This document shows, piece by piece, positions 42,122 through 53,994 of a stretch of DNA of 64,000 nt (position 1 is its first letter; every line of letters starts with the position of its first letter). This DNA comes from Archivesica marissinica (lineage: Eukaryota > Mollusca > Bivalvia > Venerida > Vesicomyidae). Made by a program: the position numbers and the translations under genes. Below the pieces are notes generated by a model. That model was not told the DNA's origin. It made no database searches and saw nothing but the letters and a program-made list of their open reading frames with translations. Location of the stretch: contig CM026402.1 in NCBI GenBank assembly GCA_014843695.1, positions 13,197,512 through 13,261,511 of the forward strand, read 5' to 3'.

Positions 42122-45100
42122 ATGAAAGTACATAATATAAATAATACTACCATGAGGAAATTCTGCATGAACAGTAATTTTAGACTTTTCACAGTAGTCG
42201 TAGTTCTACTCTGCATGCATTATAATATCATATCCTCGCAAAGTTTTCTTTTGTCGATACAATCTACAAATACGTTTAAGCCATTATATATGTGCTTAGC
42301 AAAACGGCCGCCAATTAGTCAAATATGTCACTGTAACAGAAGGTTTACAAACAATATTATATTTACCTTTATATTTCTCAGTACCGGCCTGCTTGCATTT
42401 CTTATATTGCTAATAATTTTATCTGGGGATATACAGTTAAATCCTGGTCCAGGAAGCTCTAGCCCACCCCAATCCACTTCTTCATCATTGTCAACATCCT
42501 TTGGAACATTTGATCTCGCTAAACATGTATCGTTTGTTCATTACAATGTTCAGAGCGTTAGGAACAAGCTCGATTTGATATATGCTGAATTTTCTGCATT
42601 TGATATTATAGCTCTTTCAGAAACATGGCTCAATGCCAGTATTCCATGTTCCGATCTTAATTTCACATACTTCCATGTTCCTGAAAGGAAAGATCGCATA
42701 GGTGACAGCCATGGTGGTGTGCTTCTATACATTAGAGATAGTATTGTCTATAAACGTAGATTCGATCTCGAATTACCGGGTGTAGAATGTATATGGATTG
42801 AACTTTGTCTTCAGACCAAACGCATTTTATTTAGTGTATATTACAGACCACCAAATACAGATGCCCAGTCGCATATTAAAATCGTAGATTCTATCCAACT
42901 GGCTGTTGATTCTGGAATTAGTAACGTAATTATAACCGGTGACTTTAATATAAATCTCTTAAACCAACAATCTGTAAAGAAAATGTCTTCTATTTGTGAA
43001 CAGTTATCCCTTACTCAGTGCATCACAGAACCTACACATTTTACAGAATCGTCATCCTCGCTTATTGATGTTATTCTCACTACCTCGGAACGTCTTATAT
43101 TTGATTCAGGAGTAGGCGATCCATTCTTACAAGACGTCCGTTTCCATTGTCCTGTCATTGGTCTTCTCAATCTCAAAAAGGATAAAATACAATCTTATAA
43201 AAGACACATTTGGATTTTTGATAAGGGAAACTATGAACTTCTTAAGGAAAAAATATCAAATGTTAATTGGAATGACCTTAAACATGTAGATATAAATAAG
43301 TATACTAAAAATGTAACGGATGTAATTCTTAGTATTTCAAAGATTTGCATACCAAATAAAGAGGTTATGATCAGACATGGTGATCCACCCTGGCTTACCA
43401 CATACATTCGTAAAATTATACGACGACGTAAACGATTATATCGAAAGGCAAAACATACCAATAGAGAATATGACTGGGTAAAATTTAAACAGATGCGAAA
43501 CGAAGTAACAACACATATCAGAAATGCGAAACAAAACCACACAGATAAACTTGCTGACAAAATCAAAACAGAAACTCGATCCTCCAAAAGCTGGTGGACT
43601 TGTATTAAATCGTTCATAAAACCATATAGGTCTAGTAGCATACCACCTTTACAACATCATAATGAAGTTATATCTGATGAATCTGAAAAGGCTAACATAT
43701 TTAATGATTATTTTCGTGATCAAACAGTCTTGGATGACACCGGTACAAACAATCTTCCTGAATTACAACCACTTCACTATCCTCCTCTTGAGTCTATAGT
43801 TGTAACACCTGATAATGTTAAAGAAGTTATAAAGTCACTTGCTATGGGGAAGGCATCCGGACCTGATACGATAAACAATAGACTTCTTCTTGAACTTGCA
43901 GACGAGCTTTCATCACCTCTTTCTGAACTTTTCAATAAATCACTCTCAACATGTACGTATCCTGAGGCGTGGAAAACCGCATATGTGTGTCCTATATTTA
44001 AAGCAGGTGATCGTTCTGCTGTTTGTAATTATCGACCTATTTCTCTTATTGATACCATTGGAAAGGTCTTTGAGAAAATCGTTTTTAAACATGTTTTCAA
44101 TCACCTCCGGGACAATAATTTATTAACTCCAATGCAATCTGGTTTTGTCCCAGGAGACTCTTGTGTAAATCAATTAACATTCCTTTACAATAACTTTAGT
44201 CAAGCGATCGACTCTGGAAAAGAAGTTCGAGCAATATTCTGTGACATAAGTAAAGCTTTTGATAGGGTATGGCATGTTGGTCTTCTGCATAAACTCAAAG
44301 AATTTGGTATATCTGGTTCAGTACACAAATGGTTCTCTTCATATTTGTCCAATAGAAAACATCGTGTAGTTATTTCTGGTCACACTTCAAAGTGGAACCA
44401 TATAGCTGCCGGTGTCCCACAGGGATCCATCTTAGGCCCGTTGCTCTTTATATTATATTAATGACATTGTAAATAACATAGCTGCTAATATTCAACTATT
44501 TGCTGATGATACTAGTCTCTATATTGTTGTTGATAACCCCAACTCAGCCGCTGCTATTCTACAGTCCGATCTGGAGTCTATTTCTAATTGGGCTAAACAA
44601 TGGCTTGTTAAATTTAATCCGTCCAAAACAAAATCTCTGATAATATCTCGAAAACATAATCAGCCGTACCATCCACCTCTATCTATGGATAACCAAATAA
44701 TTGATGAGGTGTCAAATAAAAGGCATCTAGGCATTCATATTTCCAATGATCTAAACTGGAAACACCACATTGACCAAATTTCTTCTAAAGCTTACCAGAG
44801 AATCAATATTCTTCGTAAATTAAAATTTACACTAGACCGCCGTTCCTTAGAATGCTTGTATATTTCATTCATACGTCCGCTCCTTGAATATGGTGATGTT
44901 ATTTTTGATAATATGTCTACTTTAGCTAAAGGCGAACTGGAAAAAATTCATCAAGAAGCAGCAAGAATAATTACTGGTACCACGAAACTTGTGTCCATAA
45001 ACAAATTGATGATTGAAGTTGGGTGGGAATCTCTGGATAGGAGAAGACTCAATCACAAACTTACTCTTTTTTTCAAGATGAAAAATGGTCTCACTCCAAA

Positions 45101-45647
45101 CTATCTCTCTGCTCTGTGTCCACCTGACGTCGATACTAGTAGATATCATTTGAGAAATGGAGATCAACTTCAAGTTCCACGCTCTAGAACCAATTTATAT
45201 GAAAACTCCTTTTTACCTTCAGTAGTTAGAGCGTTTAATGATTTACCACCATTAATCAAGCATGCACCATCTCTTTCATCGTTCAAGATGCAACTTAAAA
45301 GCGACTCTTGTCCTATTCCCGAATTCTACTTTTCTGGTATACGTAAGAACCAGATACTACTTGCTCGATTGAGAACAAATTGTAGTTATTTAAGACATGA
45401 TCTCTTCTCCAAAAACATAATTGATTCACCACTATGCACATGCGGTCAAATCGAGTCAACTTACCATTATTTCTTTGAATGTCACAAGTACTACAATATA
45501 CGCCCTGAACTAGTTAACACTATTTCTCACCTCTGTCATATAACCCTAAATGTGATCCTATTTGGTGATATTTCTTTGCCATCTGAACATAATGAAATAA
45601 TAGTCTTAGCTGTCCACAAATTCATAGAAAAGTCTAAACGTTTTTAG
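42122..45647 (+). pseudogene. LINE A ORF2: 2A-like motif, APE endonuclease, reverse transcriptase (one frameshift)
   Basis: The first ATG is at 42122. A hydrophobic segment (STGLLAFLILLIIL) leads into SGDIQLNPGP at codons 101-110, a 2A-like motif. Then the APE-type endonuclease: VHYNVQSVRNKL, LSETWL, VYYRPPN, ITGDFNIN, SSLIDVILT. Then RT: GKASGPDTINNRLLLE, CNYRPISLIDTIGK, FCDISKAFDRVWH and GVPQGSILGPLLF. One base is missing at about 44457-44461, in front of what would be YINDI. The next frame carries LFADDTSLYI, the thumb, and a C-terminal CTCGQIESTYHYFFEC finger, and ends KSKRF at 45647. Otherwise open over about 1175 codons, so it died recently. CR1/L2-like clade inferred. Confidence 0.9.
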
Positions 45648-45972
45648 TATTCTGTGAACAGAGACTGACGCACTAGCAGAGTGATTCACTTCAAACAGTG
45701 TGCTTACGTATGGTTCATCGCTTTCTACCCACCCTCCCCAACCTCCCGTTTACTGTTAGCTTTTCACCTGATAACAAGCTATATTTTCAACTACTTATTA
45801 TATATTTTGGTATTACTACATTATATGTTTACCTCTTAATCGCCATTTGTGCACAACATTATATATGCAATGGAGAAAATCTCAATAAGCTTTAAGCTTC
45901 CGATTTAATCCATTTTCGTTTTGTATACAATGTATATGTAATGTACATTATTATCGAATAAATATGTTTAAA
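45648..45972 (+). other. LINE A 3'UTR
   Basis: Non-coding, AT-rich, ending ATTATCGAATAAATATGTTT. The next bases are the inverse, AAACATATTTTATTGCTTTC, where LINE B ends. Confidence 0.7.
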
Positions 45973-48900
45973 CCAAACATATTTTATTGCTTTCGAATAA
46001 CATACATATACACAAACTGCACAATATACAACAAATGAAATGTAACGAATATTATATTAGTGAAACTGTTATAATTTATAAGAAGCAAATGGGTCGGGTC
46101 ACAAGTTGTACCAACATTAGTGACGATCCTCCCCTTAGATCAAACATATGTAACATAATGGGCAGACTTTTTCTACGATTCTTAAGAAGTAGCGTGCATA
46201 GTTTTGAAAATTTTAAATCAATTGATTTATTAATAACAATGTAAAAAATGTAAAGAAGAAAAACGGAAAGTCCAAAAAAAAGAAAGAAAATATTTTCATA
46301 AAAAACAAAGATATGATTGTGTTGCTCGCATGTCCACGCCCTTAACCTAACTAAGATAATATACTAGTACGTTCCATTGCTCTTGGAATAGACAGTAATT
46401 AGGTAACTAACTACACATCCTTTAGTCAACAGCAAAACGTTTAGTTTGTTTGATATAATTGTGTACATGTGTAAAGATAGTTTCGTTCTCGTTATCTGGT
46501 AGGTTTCTGAATCCGTAAAGTAGTTTATCAGTATTTAGAGGATGATGCTGACGTGTGTCAATAAACAGTTGTCGGCGTAGTAACGAAAATATAGGTAGGG
46601 CACATGAAAAAATAATGTTCTGCATTCTCAATATTGTGTCCACATTCACACTTTGCATTATCACGTAAGTGATTATTGAATAAATCTGCGTTTAAATTAC
46701 TGCATTTATTACGTATTCTTGCATGAAGGACCTGATATAATCTGTCCCCAGACATGTATAACGTGGGCACTGTTGGGGGTTTGAATTGTTGCTTTAGCTT
46801 ATATTTAAAGGCTGATATCGAATCCGTATTTCGTAAATGCAAATCAAGATTATTCCAGTTTAACAGACGACGGTATAACTGATTTTGAAAATATTTCAAG
46901 CCGGCGTGTAACAGTAGCATACTCATTAAAATTTCTTAACCTGTAGGTATTAGTTTCTAACACAGTATTGGGAAATTGATCAGATAGATAACTTGGTAAT
47001 TCTCCATGGTTATATTTGTATACTAAGGTTAGTTTTTGCATATTTCTTCTTTCCGATAAGGAAACCCAACCAATTTCATGAAGTAATCTTTCTATTGATA
47101 CAGATCTGGTTAAACAGGTTACAATTATTGTTGCATCATACTGTATTTTGTCTAATAACTCTTTTTCGTATAGAGTGCAACTATCCCAAACTACCGATGC
47201 ATATTCAATAATCGGTCTTAGATATGAAATATAAATTTGATTCAATGTTTTCCGTTTAAGTTTAAATTTTAACATTCTCATGGTTCCTAGATACCGTGTA
47301 GCGGAGGAAGTTATATTCGTAATATTTTCGTGCCATGATCAATCATTGTTTAAAGTAACGCCTAAATGTTAATGAGAACTAACTAATGCCAAGTGAATAT
47401 TTTCGAAGGAAAGTGCGGGTATGTTACGGTTGGTTTTTGCAAGTGTTAAAAACATAGCTTCAGTTTTGGATGGATTGAATTTTACAAGCCATTGTTTTGC
47501 CCAATGAGATAAAATATTCAAGTCAGAATTCAACGTTGTCTTGATATGATTTATATCGTGAGATGAGACAGCTAATGAGCTATCATCAGCAAATAAACGT
47601 GTTACACTAGAGAGGGAATCTGCGATGTCATTTACGTATATTAAAAATAACAATGGGCCTAGCACCGAACCCTGTGGTACACCGGCGTTAATGGTTTTCT
47701 CTTCTGAAAAAGGGAACCTACAAAAACTTTTTGAGTACGATTGGCAAGGTAACTGGCAATCCATTTAATAATGTCACAGGAAAAACCATTTTGCTTCAGC
47801 TTGAAAATAAGACCCTTTTGCCAGACACGATCAAATGCTTTGCTGATGTCGCAGAAGACAATACACGTGGATTTTCTTTCATCAAAAGCTTTGCAGATTT
47901 GATGATATATATCTATTAGTTGGTATACTGTAGAATGTCTAGGAACAAGTCCTGACTGGTGTGTGTATATAAGTTCATTTTCATGCAGAAAAATATATAA
48001 AAATATTTAAACATAACACGCTCCATTACGTTACCTAGACAACTGATAAGTGACACTGGTCTGTAGTTGGATAGGCTAGATTGTTCACCCTTCTTAAACA
48101 ATGGCATTACATTTGCATTTATGCAGCATTCGGGGTATGTACTAAGTTCTAGAGATCTGTTGAACAAAATAGTCAATGGTTTACAAAGAGTAAAGCGGTA
48201 TTCTTTCAGCATCCGGTGACTTATTTCATCAGGTCCACTCGCTTTATTGTCAACAAGATTTGAAAGAACATCAATTACATCTTGTTCAGTTATTGCCACA
48301 TTAGTCAAAGAGTTATCAGTTATTTTAATAAAGTTGGGTAATGTAGCTTGTGTGTCATCGATATTTGAAATTGATACAAAGAGATCATTCAAAGTACTGG
48401 CCTTCTCTTTATCTGTAAATGCAAGCGAGTCATCATCTTTAATTAGAGGTGGTATGGATTCACAATTTGAAGAGTTTTCTTTAACTAGTAATTTTACTAT
48501 GTTCCAATACTGACGAGGATTCGACGATTTGCAGTCACGGAGAGTAAATTCAATATTGTTAAAGAAGATTTCTTTAACATGTGTTTTCATGTTGTTTATT
48601 TTATTTCTCAGTTTTTTAAATGTGCACCAATCTGAAAGTTTCCCAGAAGATACAGCTAATCGCTTTTGTCTGTCACGTTGCCTAGATACTGTTCTAATCT
48701 CTGAGTTGTACCATGGTTTGTCATTTGGACGAATTGTTGCAACACTGTTGGGTATACACGATTTTGCCAATTTTAAAAATATTTCTGTAAATTCACTGGC
48801 TGCAGTATTAACATCAGTGGAATTTAAAGGTGACCAGTCCGTACTACGAACAGTTCTATTGAGTAAATCAAAATGTGCACGCTTGTAATTCCACACGCGT

Positions 48901-49860
48901 CGTTTGAAAGGTAAATTGGAAATGGAATCAATTTTGATATATGCAAATGTTCCAAAGTGGTCGCTTATGTTCTTTTCCGTATTAAATATCCCCGAATGTA
49001 AACAATGTAGAGAAGATGATATACCAATAGGATCTATTAACGTTTGTGAATACGGGCTTACCCTTGTGGGTTCTCTTATCACATTAACCATATTGTTTAA
49101 CAACAAAATGTCTTTAAATTTATGATTGGTAGCATTCAATTGATCTCCATTAACATCCCCTACAAAAATAATGTTAATAGATAATTCAAGAGCCTTATCT
49201 ATGCAAATATTAATCCTTTCCCACATCTCAACACTAGAATGTGGTGGTCGATACAGATTACATAATAAATATGTCCGGGTTTGGTCTTTAACTTCAATCC
49301 AAATCGATTCAGGTAAAATGTTTTCAAGTTCTATATTTCTTACCGAGTAAACTCTAGACGAAACATATACTAACAAACCCCCAGAATTAATTGTATTGTC
49401 TTTACAATATATTTTATCAAATCCATCAAGATATAGGAAGTTGTCATGCATATCAGCAGACAATTTGCTTTCTGTGAAGCAGAGAATATCAAAGTCCAAA
49501 AAGTGTGTTTTAATGTAATCAAATTTATTTCTTATGCTTCTTATATTTTGATGAAAAACTGAAAGGCATATATCACCAACTTCTGGTCCTGGATTTACCT
49601 CAACATCACCTGATAAAATTAGTAAACATTTTGCGATCATTAAGAAATACAAATTATTAATAGCGCTGAGAAATAAGGAATCCCCTGCAGCGATACCACT
49701 CTGTATGTTACTACATACTACTAACATAATGTTGAATACGCAGTAGTAATTCACTGTGTTAACAAATAATATACTTATGATCATAATACAAAAGCGTAAA
49801 CATGAACGTGCCCATGTAGTTATCAAATTGATAAGATACTGTAAACTATGTTGGTGTTGA
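45973..49860 (-). mobile_element. APE-type LINE, here LINE B, nearly complete ORF2
   Basis: Minus strand. The 3' end is near 45973, ending CGAAAGCAATAAAATATGTT; the 5' side stops where LINE C begins at about 49857. It lacks ORF1. It is closely related to the fragments at 31.3-35.06 kb and 52.5-56.2 kb, and its uninterrupted sequence supplies their empty Tc1 site. Confidence 0.85.
46422..49784 (-). pseudogene. LINE B ORF2 with canonical 2A-like motif (several frameshifts)
   Basis: The likely start is the ATG at 49784 (MIISILFVNTVNYY); sequence further upstream in the same frame belongs to LINE C. A hydrophobic run precedes LSGDVEVNPGP (49584-49616), a full match to the 2A consensus DxExNPGP. 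Endonuclease motifs: FHQNIRSIRNKF, CFTESKLS, LYRPPHSS, FVGDVNGDQLN. RT motifs: DNKASGPDEISHRML, LSNYRPVSLI, then a frame break at a T run (about 47990), FCDISKAFDRVW, GVPQGSVLGPLLF and RLFADDSSLAV. Further breaks occur near 47720, 47370, 46900 and 46620. The C-terminal finger is CECGHNIENAEHYFFMC, and the stop is at 46422. Not functional. Confidence 0.88.
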
Positions 49861-50720
49861 CAATGCGAGAGACCTCGGTGTTCTGATGACAAGCACCTTA
49901 AATTTTGACAAACACATCCAAAAAAAGTGTCAGATCGCCAACATGCAACTGAGAAATCCAAAAGTTATTAGAAAACATCTTAGTCAAAAATCTACAGAAA
50001 TACTAGTCCATGGCCTCATTCACTCCCACTTAGAGTTCTGTAATGGACTATTCACAAACATTCCTACTTACCAAATGAAACAATTAGAACGTGTCCAAAA
50101 TCACGCAGCAAGAGTTGTAACCGGTGCTAGTTTTGACCAACCAAGCAATGAGATCCTAAAAACATTGCACTGGCTTCCTGTTCGTGCCCGCATCATGTAC
50201 AAAGTGATTGTTACTGTGTTCCGGGCGTTAAATGGTACAGCGCCTGTGTATATCCAAGGACTGTTCCAACCTGCCATCATTCAGACCGAATATAGGCAAA
50301 AACTACGATCATCAACATCTAGTGTAACCAAACTGTATGAACCACCACCAACACGAATAAAACTGGCGGACAAATATATCGTTACCGTAGGACCGAAATG
50401 GTGGAACTCGCTCCCAGACTATCTCAGGGATGTGAAAAAGGAATCAGAATTCAAATCAAAACTAAAAACATACTTGTTTCGACTGTTCTTGAACTAGAGT
50501 GTATGTATGACTGTGTCGTTGATTCTGAATTCTACAGTGACTTGCTAGGAAATAAATTGGTGTGTTTTTAAATATGATAATATATGTCTCACATTTTTGT
50601 AAATACTCATTTTACACTCTATTTTTATGCATTGATACATAGTAATATAAAGTTTGGATTGTACAGCGCAACCGAATATTTTATACATTTTTGCGCTTTA
50701 TAAATGCTTTGTATTTGTAT
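49857..50720 (+). pseudogene. 5'-truncated LINE C: C-terminal end of ORF2 and 3'UTR
   Basis: The open frame starts at the truncation point (VDNARDLGVLMTSTLNFDKH). It includes EFCNGLFTNIPTYQMKQLER, LHWLPVRARIMYKVI and FRALNGTAPVYIQ, and ends LFRLFLN at 50497. This is the post-RT region of an L2-type LINE. A 3'UTR follows, ending in TTGTATTTGTATTTGTA. The remaining frame is intact. It abuts LINE B head to head. Confidence 0.85.
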
Positions 50721-51406
50721 TTGTAATACACATTTTATGCGTATACACTGCCTTGATATGTGAAATAGTCCAATGGCCGATCTATATGCAATTAAATCAG
50801 TCACCTATAAGGATACAATACCACTGTACTGAACAGACCGACCGACCACTGGACCAATTTAACATAAATATCTACCAAATAGCATGGACGTAATAGAATA
50901 TAAACACAAAGGCGTGGCGAAGCGAGTAAAAACACAAAATAAACGCAACAGTAAAACCACATTACACTATCACACTTTCTGTAAATAGTGCGAGAATAAA
51001 TTTCTAGAATGGTAAATATATATGTAGCATACAATGATTTGTTTTACACACACATTTTGGAGCTTTAATAGATACAGGACAATATATTGTAAATATATTA
51101 GAAAACAGAATTCAGATAATTAATTTATAAGTACTCAATATATTCCATCTGAAACAGCTTAGGTGATACTCAAGTGCTTTTTAAAAGTTGCGTGCCAGCA
51201 AAGCAAACATTTATATATATTTATATATCCGAATAACATGATACGTGCGCAATTACACTCAATTACATCAACATTAATATCTGCACTCTATGATCTTACT
51301 ATTGGACCACAAATATGCAGACATGCTATTGGGTTTACTGACAGACAATATTAAATATACACAAAGAATAAGACAATCGAAACGAAATTATATGGGCAGC
51401 CCTATG
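50721..51406. other. No gene recognised
   Basis: AT-rich DNA without domains or tandem repeats. It ends at the left edge of duplicated block copy 2. Confidence 0.55.
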
Positions 51407-51410
51407 ACAG

Positions 51411-51512
51411 AGGTATGAATCAACATATCAAGTAATTTAATTAAAAAAGACAACCTGGGACAAATGGGGACGATGCATTCCGAATGTAAACAAGTGCGGA
51501 CGATGCGTTCCG
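51411..51512 (+). mobile_element. TTAA-type MITE piece at block copy 2 left edge
   Basis: GGTATGAATCAACATATCAA to CGGACGATGCGTTCCG, cut by the gap. The block's similarity to copy 1 begins at this MITE piece, whereas in copy 1 the MITE extends a further 300 bp to the left. Confidence 0.75.
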
Positions 51513-52512
51513 NNNNNNNNNNNNNNNNNNNNNNNNNNNNNNNNNNNNNNNNNNNNNNNNNNNNNNNNNNNNNNNNNNNNNNNNNNNNNNNNNNNNNNNN
51601 NNNNNNNNNNNNNNNNNNNNNNNNNNNNNNNNNNNNNNNNNNNNNNNNNNNNNNNNNNNNNNNNNNNNNNNNNNNNNNNNNNNNNNNNNNNNNNNNNNNN
51701 NNNNNNNNNNNNNNNNNNNNNNNNNNNNNNNNNNNNNNNNNNNNNNNNNNNNNNNNNNNNNNNNNNNNNNNNNNNNNNNNNNNNNNNNNNNNNNNNNNNN
51801 NNNNNNNNNNNNNNNNNNNNNNNNNNNNNNNNNNNNNNNNNNNNNNNNNNNNNNNNNNNNNNNNNNNNNNNNNNNNNNNNNNNNNNNNNNNNNNNNNNNN
51901 NNNNNNNNNNNNNNNNNNNNNNNNNNNNNNNNNNNNNNNNNNNNNNNNNNNNNNNNNNNNNNNNNNNNNNNNNNNNNNNNNNNNNNNNNNNNNNNNNNNN
52001 NNNNNNNNNNNNNNNNNNNNNNNNNNNNNNNNNNNNNNNNNNNNNNNNNNNNNNNNNNNNNNNNNNNNNNNNNNNNNNNNNNNNNNNNNNNNNNNNNNNN
52101 NNNNNNNNNNNNNNNNNNNNNNNNNNNNNNNNNNNNNNNNNNNNNNNNNNNNNNNNNNNNNNNNNNNNNNNNNNNNNNNNNNNNNNNNNNNNNNNNNNNN
52201 NNNNNNNNNNNNNNNNNNNNNNNNNNNNNNNNNNNNNNNNNNNNNNNNNNNNNNNNNNNNNNNNNNNNNNNNNNNNNNNNNNNNNNNNNNNNNNNNNNNN
52301 NNNNNNNNNNNNNNNNNNNNNNNNNNNNNNNNNNNNNNNNNNNNNNNNNNNNNNNNNNNNNNNNNNNNNNNNNNNNNNNNNNNNNNNNNNNNNNNNNNNN
52401 NNNNNNNNNNNNNNNNNNNNNNNNNNNNNNNNNNNNNNNNNNNNNNNNNNNNNNNNNNNNNNNNNNNNNNNNNNNNNNNNNNNNNNNNNNNNNNNNNNNN
52501 NNNNNNNNNNNN
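51513..52512. other. Assembly gap, 1000 N
   Basis: Same length and same position within the block as the gap at 30323-31322. The contigs to the right of the two gaps start within two bases of the same LINE position. Confidence 0.99.
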
Positions 52513-53994
52513 AAGTTTTGGATGGATTGAATTTTACAAGCCATTGTTTTGCCCAATGAGATAAAATATTCAAGTCAGAATTCAACGTTGTCTTGATATG
52601 ATTTATATCGTGAGATGAGACAGCTAATGAGCTATCATCAGCAAATAAACGTGTTACACTAGAGAGGGAATCTGCGATGCCATTTACGTATATTAAAAAT
52701 AACAATGGACCTAGCACCGAACCCTGTGGTACACCGGCGTTAATGGTTTTATCTTCTGAAAAAGTGGAACCTACAAACACTTTTTGAGTACGATTGGCAA
52801 GGTAACTGGCAATCCATTTAATAATGTCACCGGAAAAACCATTTTGCTTCAGCTTAAAAATAAGACCCTTATGCCAGACACGATCAAATGCTTTGCTGAT
52901 GTCGCAGAAGACAATACACGTGGATTTTCTTTCATCAAAAGCTTTGCAGATTTGATGATATATATCTATTAGTTGGTATACTGTAGAATGTCCAGGAACA
53001 AATCCTGACTGGTGTTTGTATATAAGTTCATTTTCATGCAGAAAAATATATAAAAATATTTAAGCATAACACGCTCCATTACGTTACCTAGACAACTGAT
53101 AAGTGACACTGGTCTGTAGTTGGAAGGGCTAGATTTTTCACCCTTCTTAAACAATGGCATTACATTTGCATTTATGCAGCATTCGGGGTATGTACTAAGT
53201 TCTAGAGATCTGTTGAACACAATAGTCAATGGTTTACAAAGAGTAAAGCGGGATTCTTTCAGCATCCGGTGACTTATTTCATCAGGTCCACTCGCTTTAT
53301 TGACAATAAAATTTGAAAGAACATCAATTACATCTTGTTCAGTTATTGCCACATTAGTCAAAGAGTTATCAGTTATTTTAATCAAGTTGGGTAATGTAGC
53401 TTGTGTGTCATCGATATTTGAAATTGATACAAAGAGATCATTCAAAGTACTGGCTTTCTCTGTATCTGTAAATGCAAGCGAGTCATCATCTTTAATTAGA
53501 GGTGGTATGGATTCACAATTTGAAGAGTTTTCTTTAACTAGTAATTTTACTATTTTCCAATACTGACGAGGATTCGAAGATTTGCAGTCACGGAGAGTAA
53601 ATTCAATATTGTTAAAGAAGATTTCTTTAACATGTTTTTTCATGTTGTTTATTTTATTTCTCAGTTTTTTAAATGTGCCCCAATCTGAAAGTTTCCCAGA
53701 AGATACAGCTAATCGCTTTTGTCTGTCACGTTGCCTAGATACAGTTCTAATCTCTGAGTTGTACCAAGGTTTGTCATTTGGACGAATTGTTGCAACACTG
53801 TTGGGTATACACGATTTTGCCAATTTTAAAAATATTTCTGTAAATTCACTGGCTGCAGTATTAACATCAGTGGAATTTAAAGATGACCAGTCCGTACTAC
53901 GAACAGTTCTATTGAGTAAATCAAAATGTGCACGCTTGTAATTCCACACGCGTCGTTTGAAAGGTGTACTGGAAAGGGAATCAATGTTGATATA

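Larger units (their letters stand above)
38640..45972 (+). mobile_element. Near-complete two-ORF APE-type LINE, here LINE A
   Basis: Order: 5' region, ORF1 (38995-39849), a 2.3-kb inter-ORF region holding a 91-bp tandem array, ORF2 (42122-45647) and a 3'UTR ending ATAAATATGTTT at about 45970. The 5' end is not delimited. It meets LINE B tail to tail at about 45972. Confidence 0.8.

Noticed and set aside
49786..49961. N-terminal extension of LINE B ORF2 up to 49961
   Set aside because: The first codon is not ATG, and the segment is antisense LINE C sequence; the ATG at 49784 is the better start.
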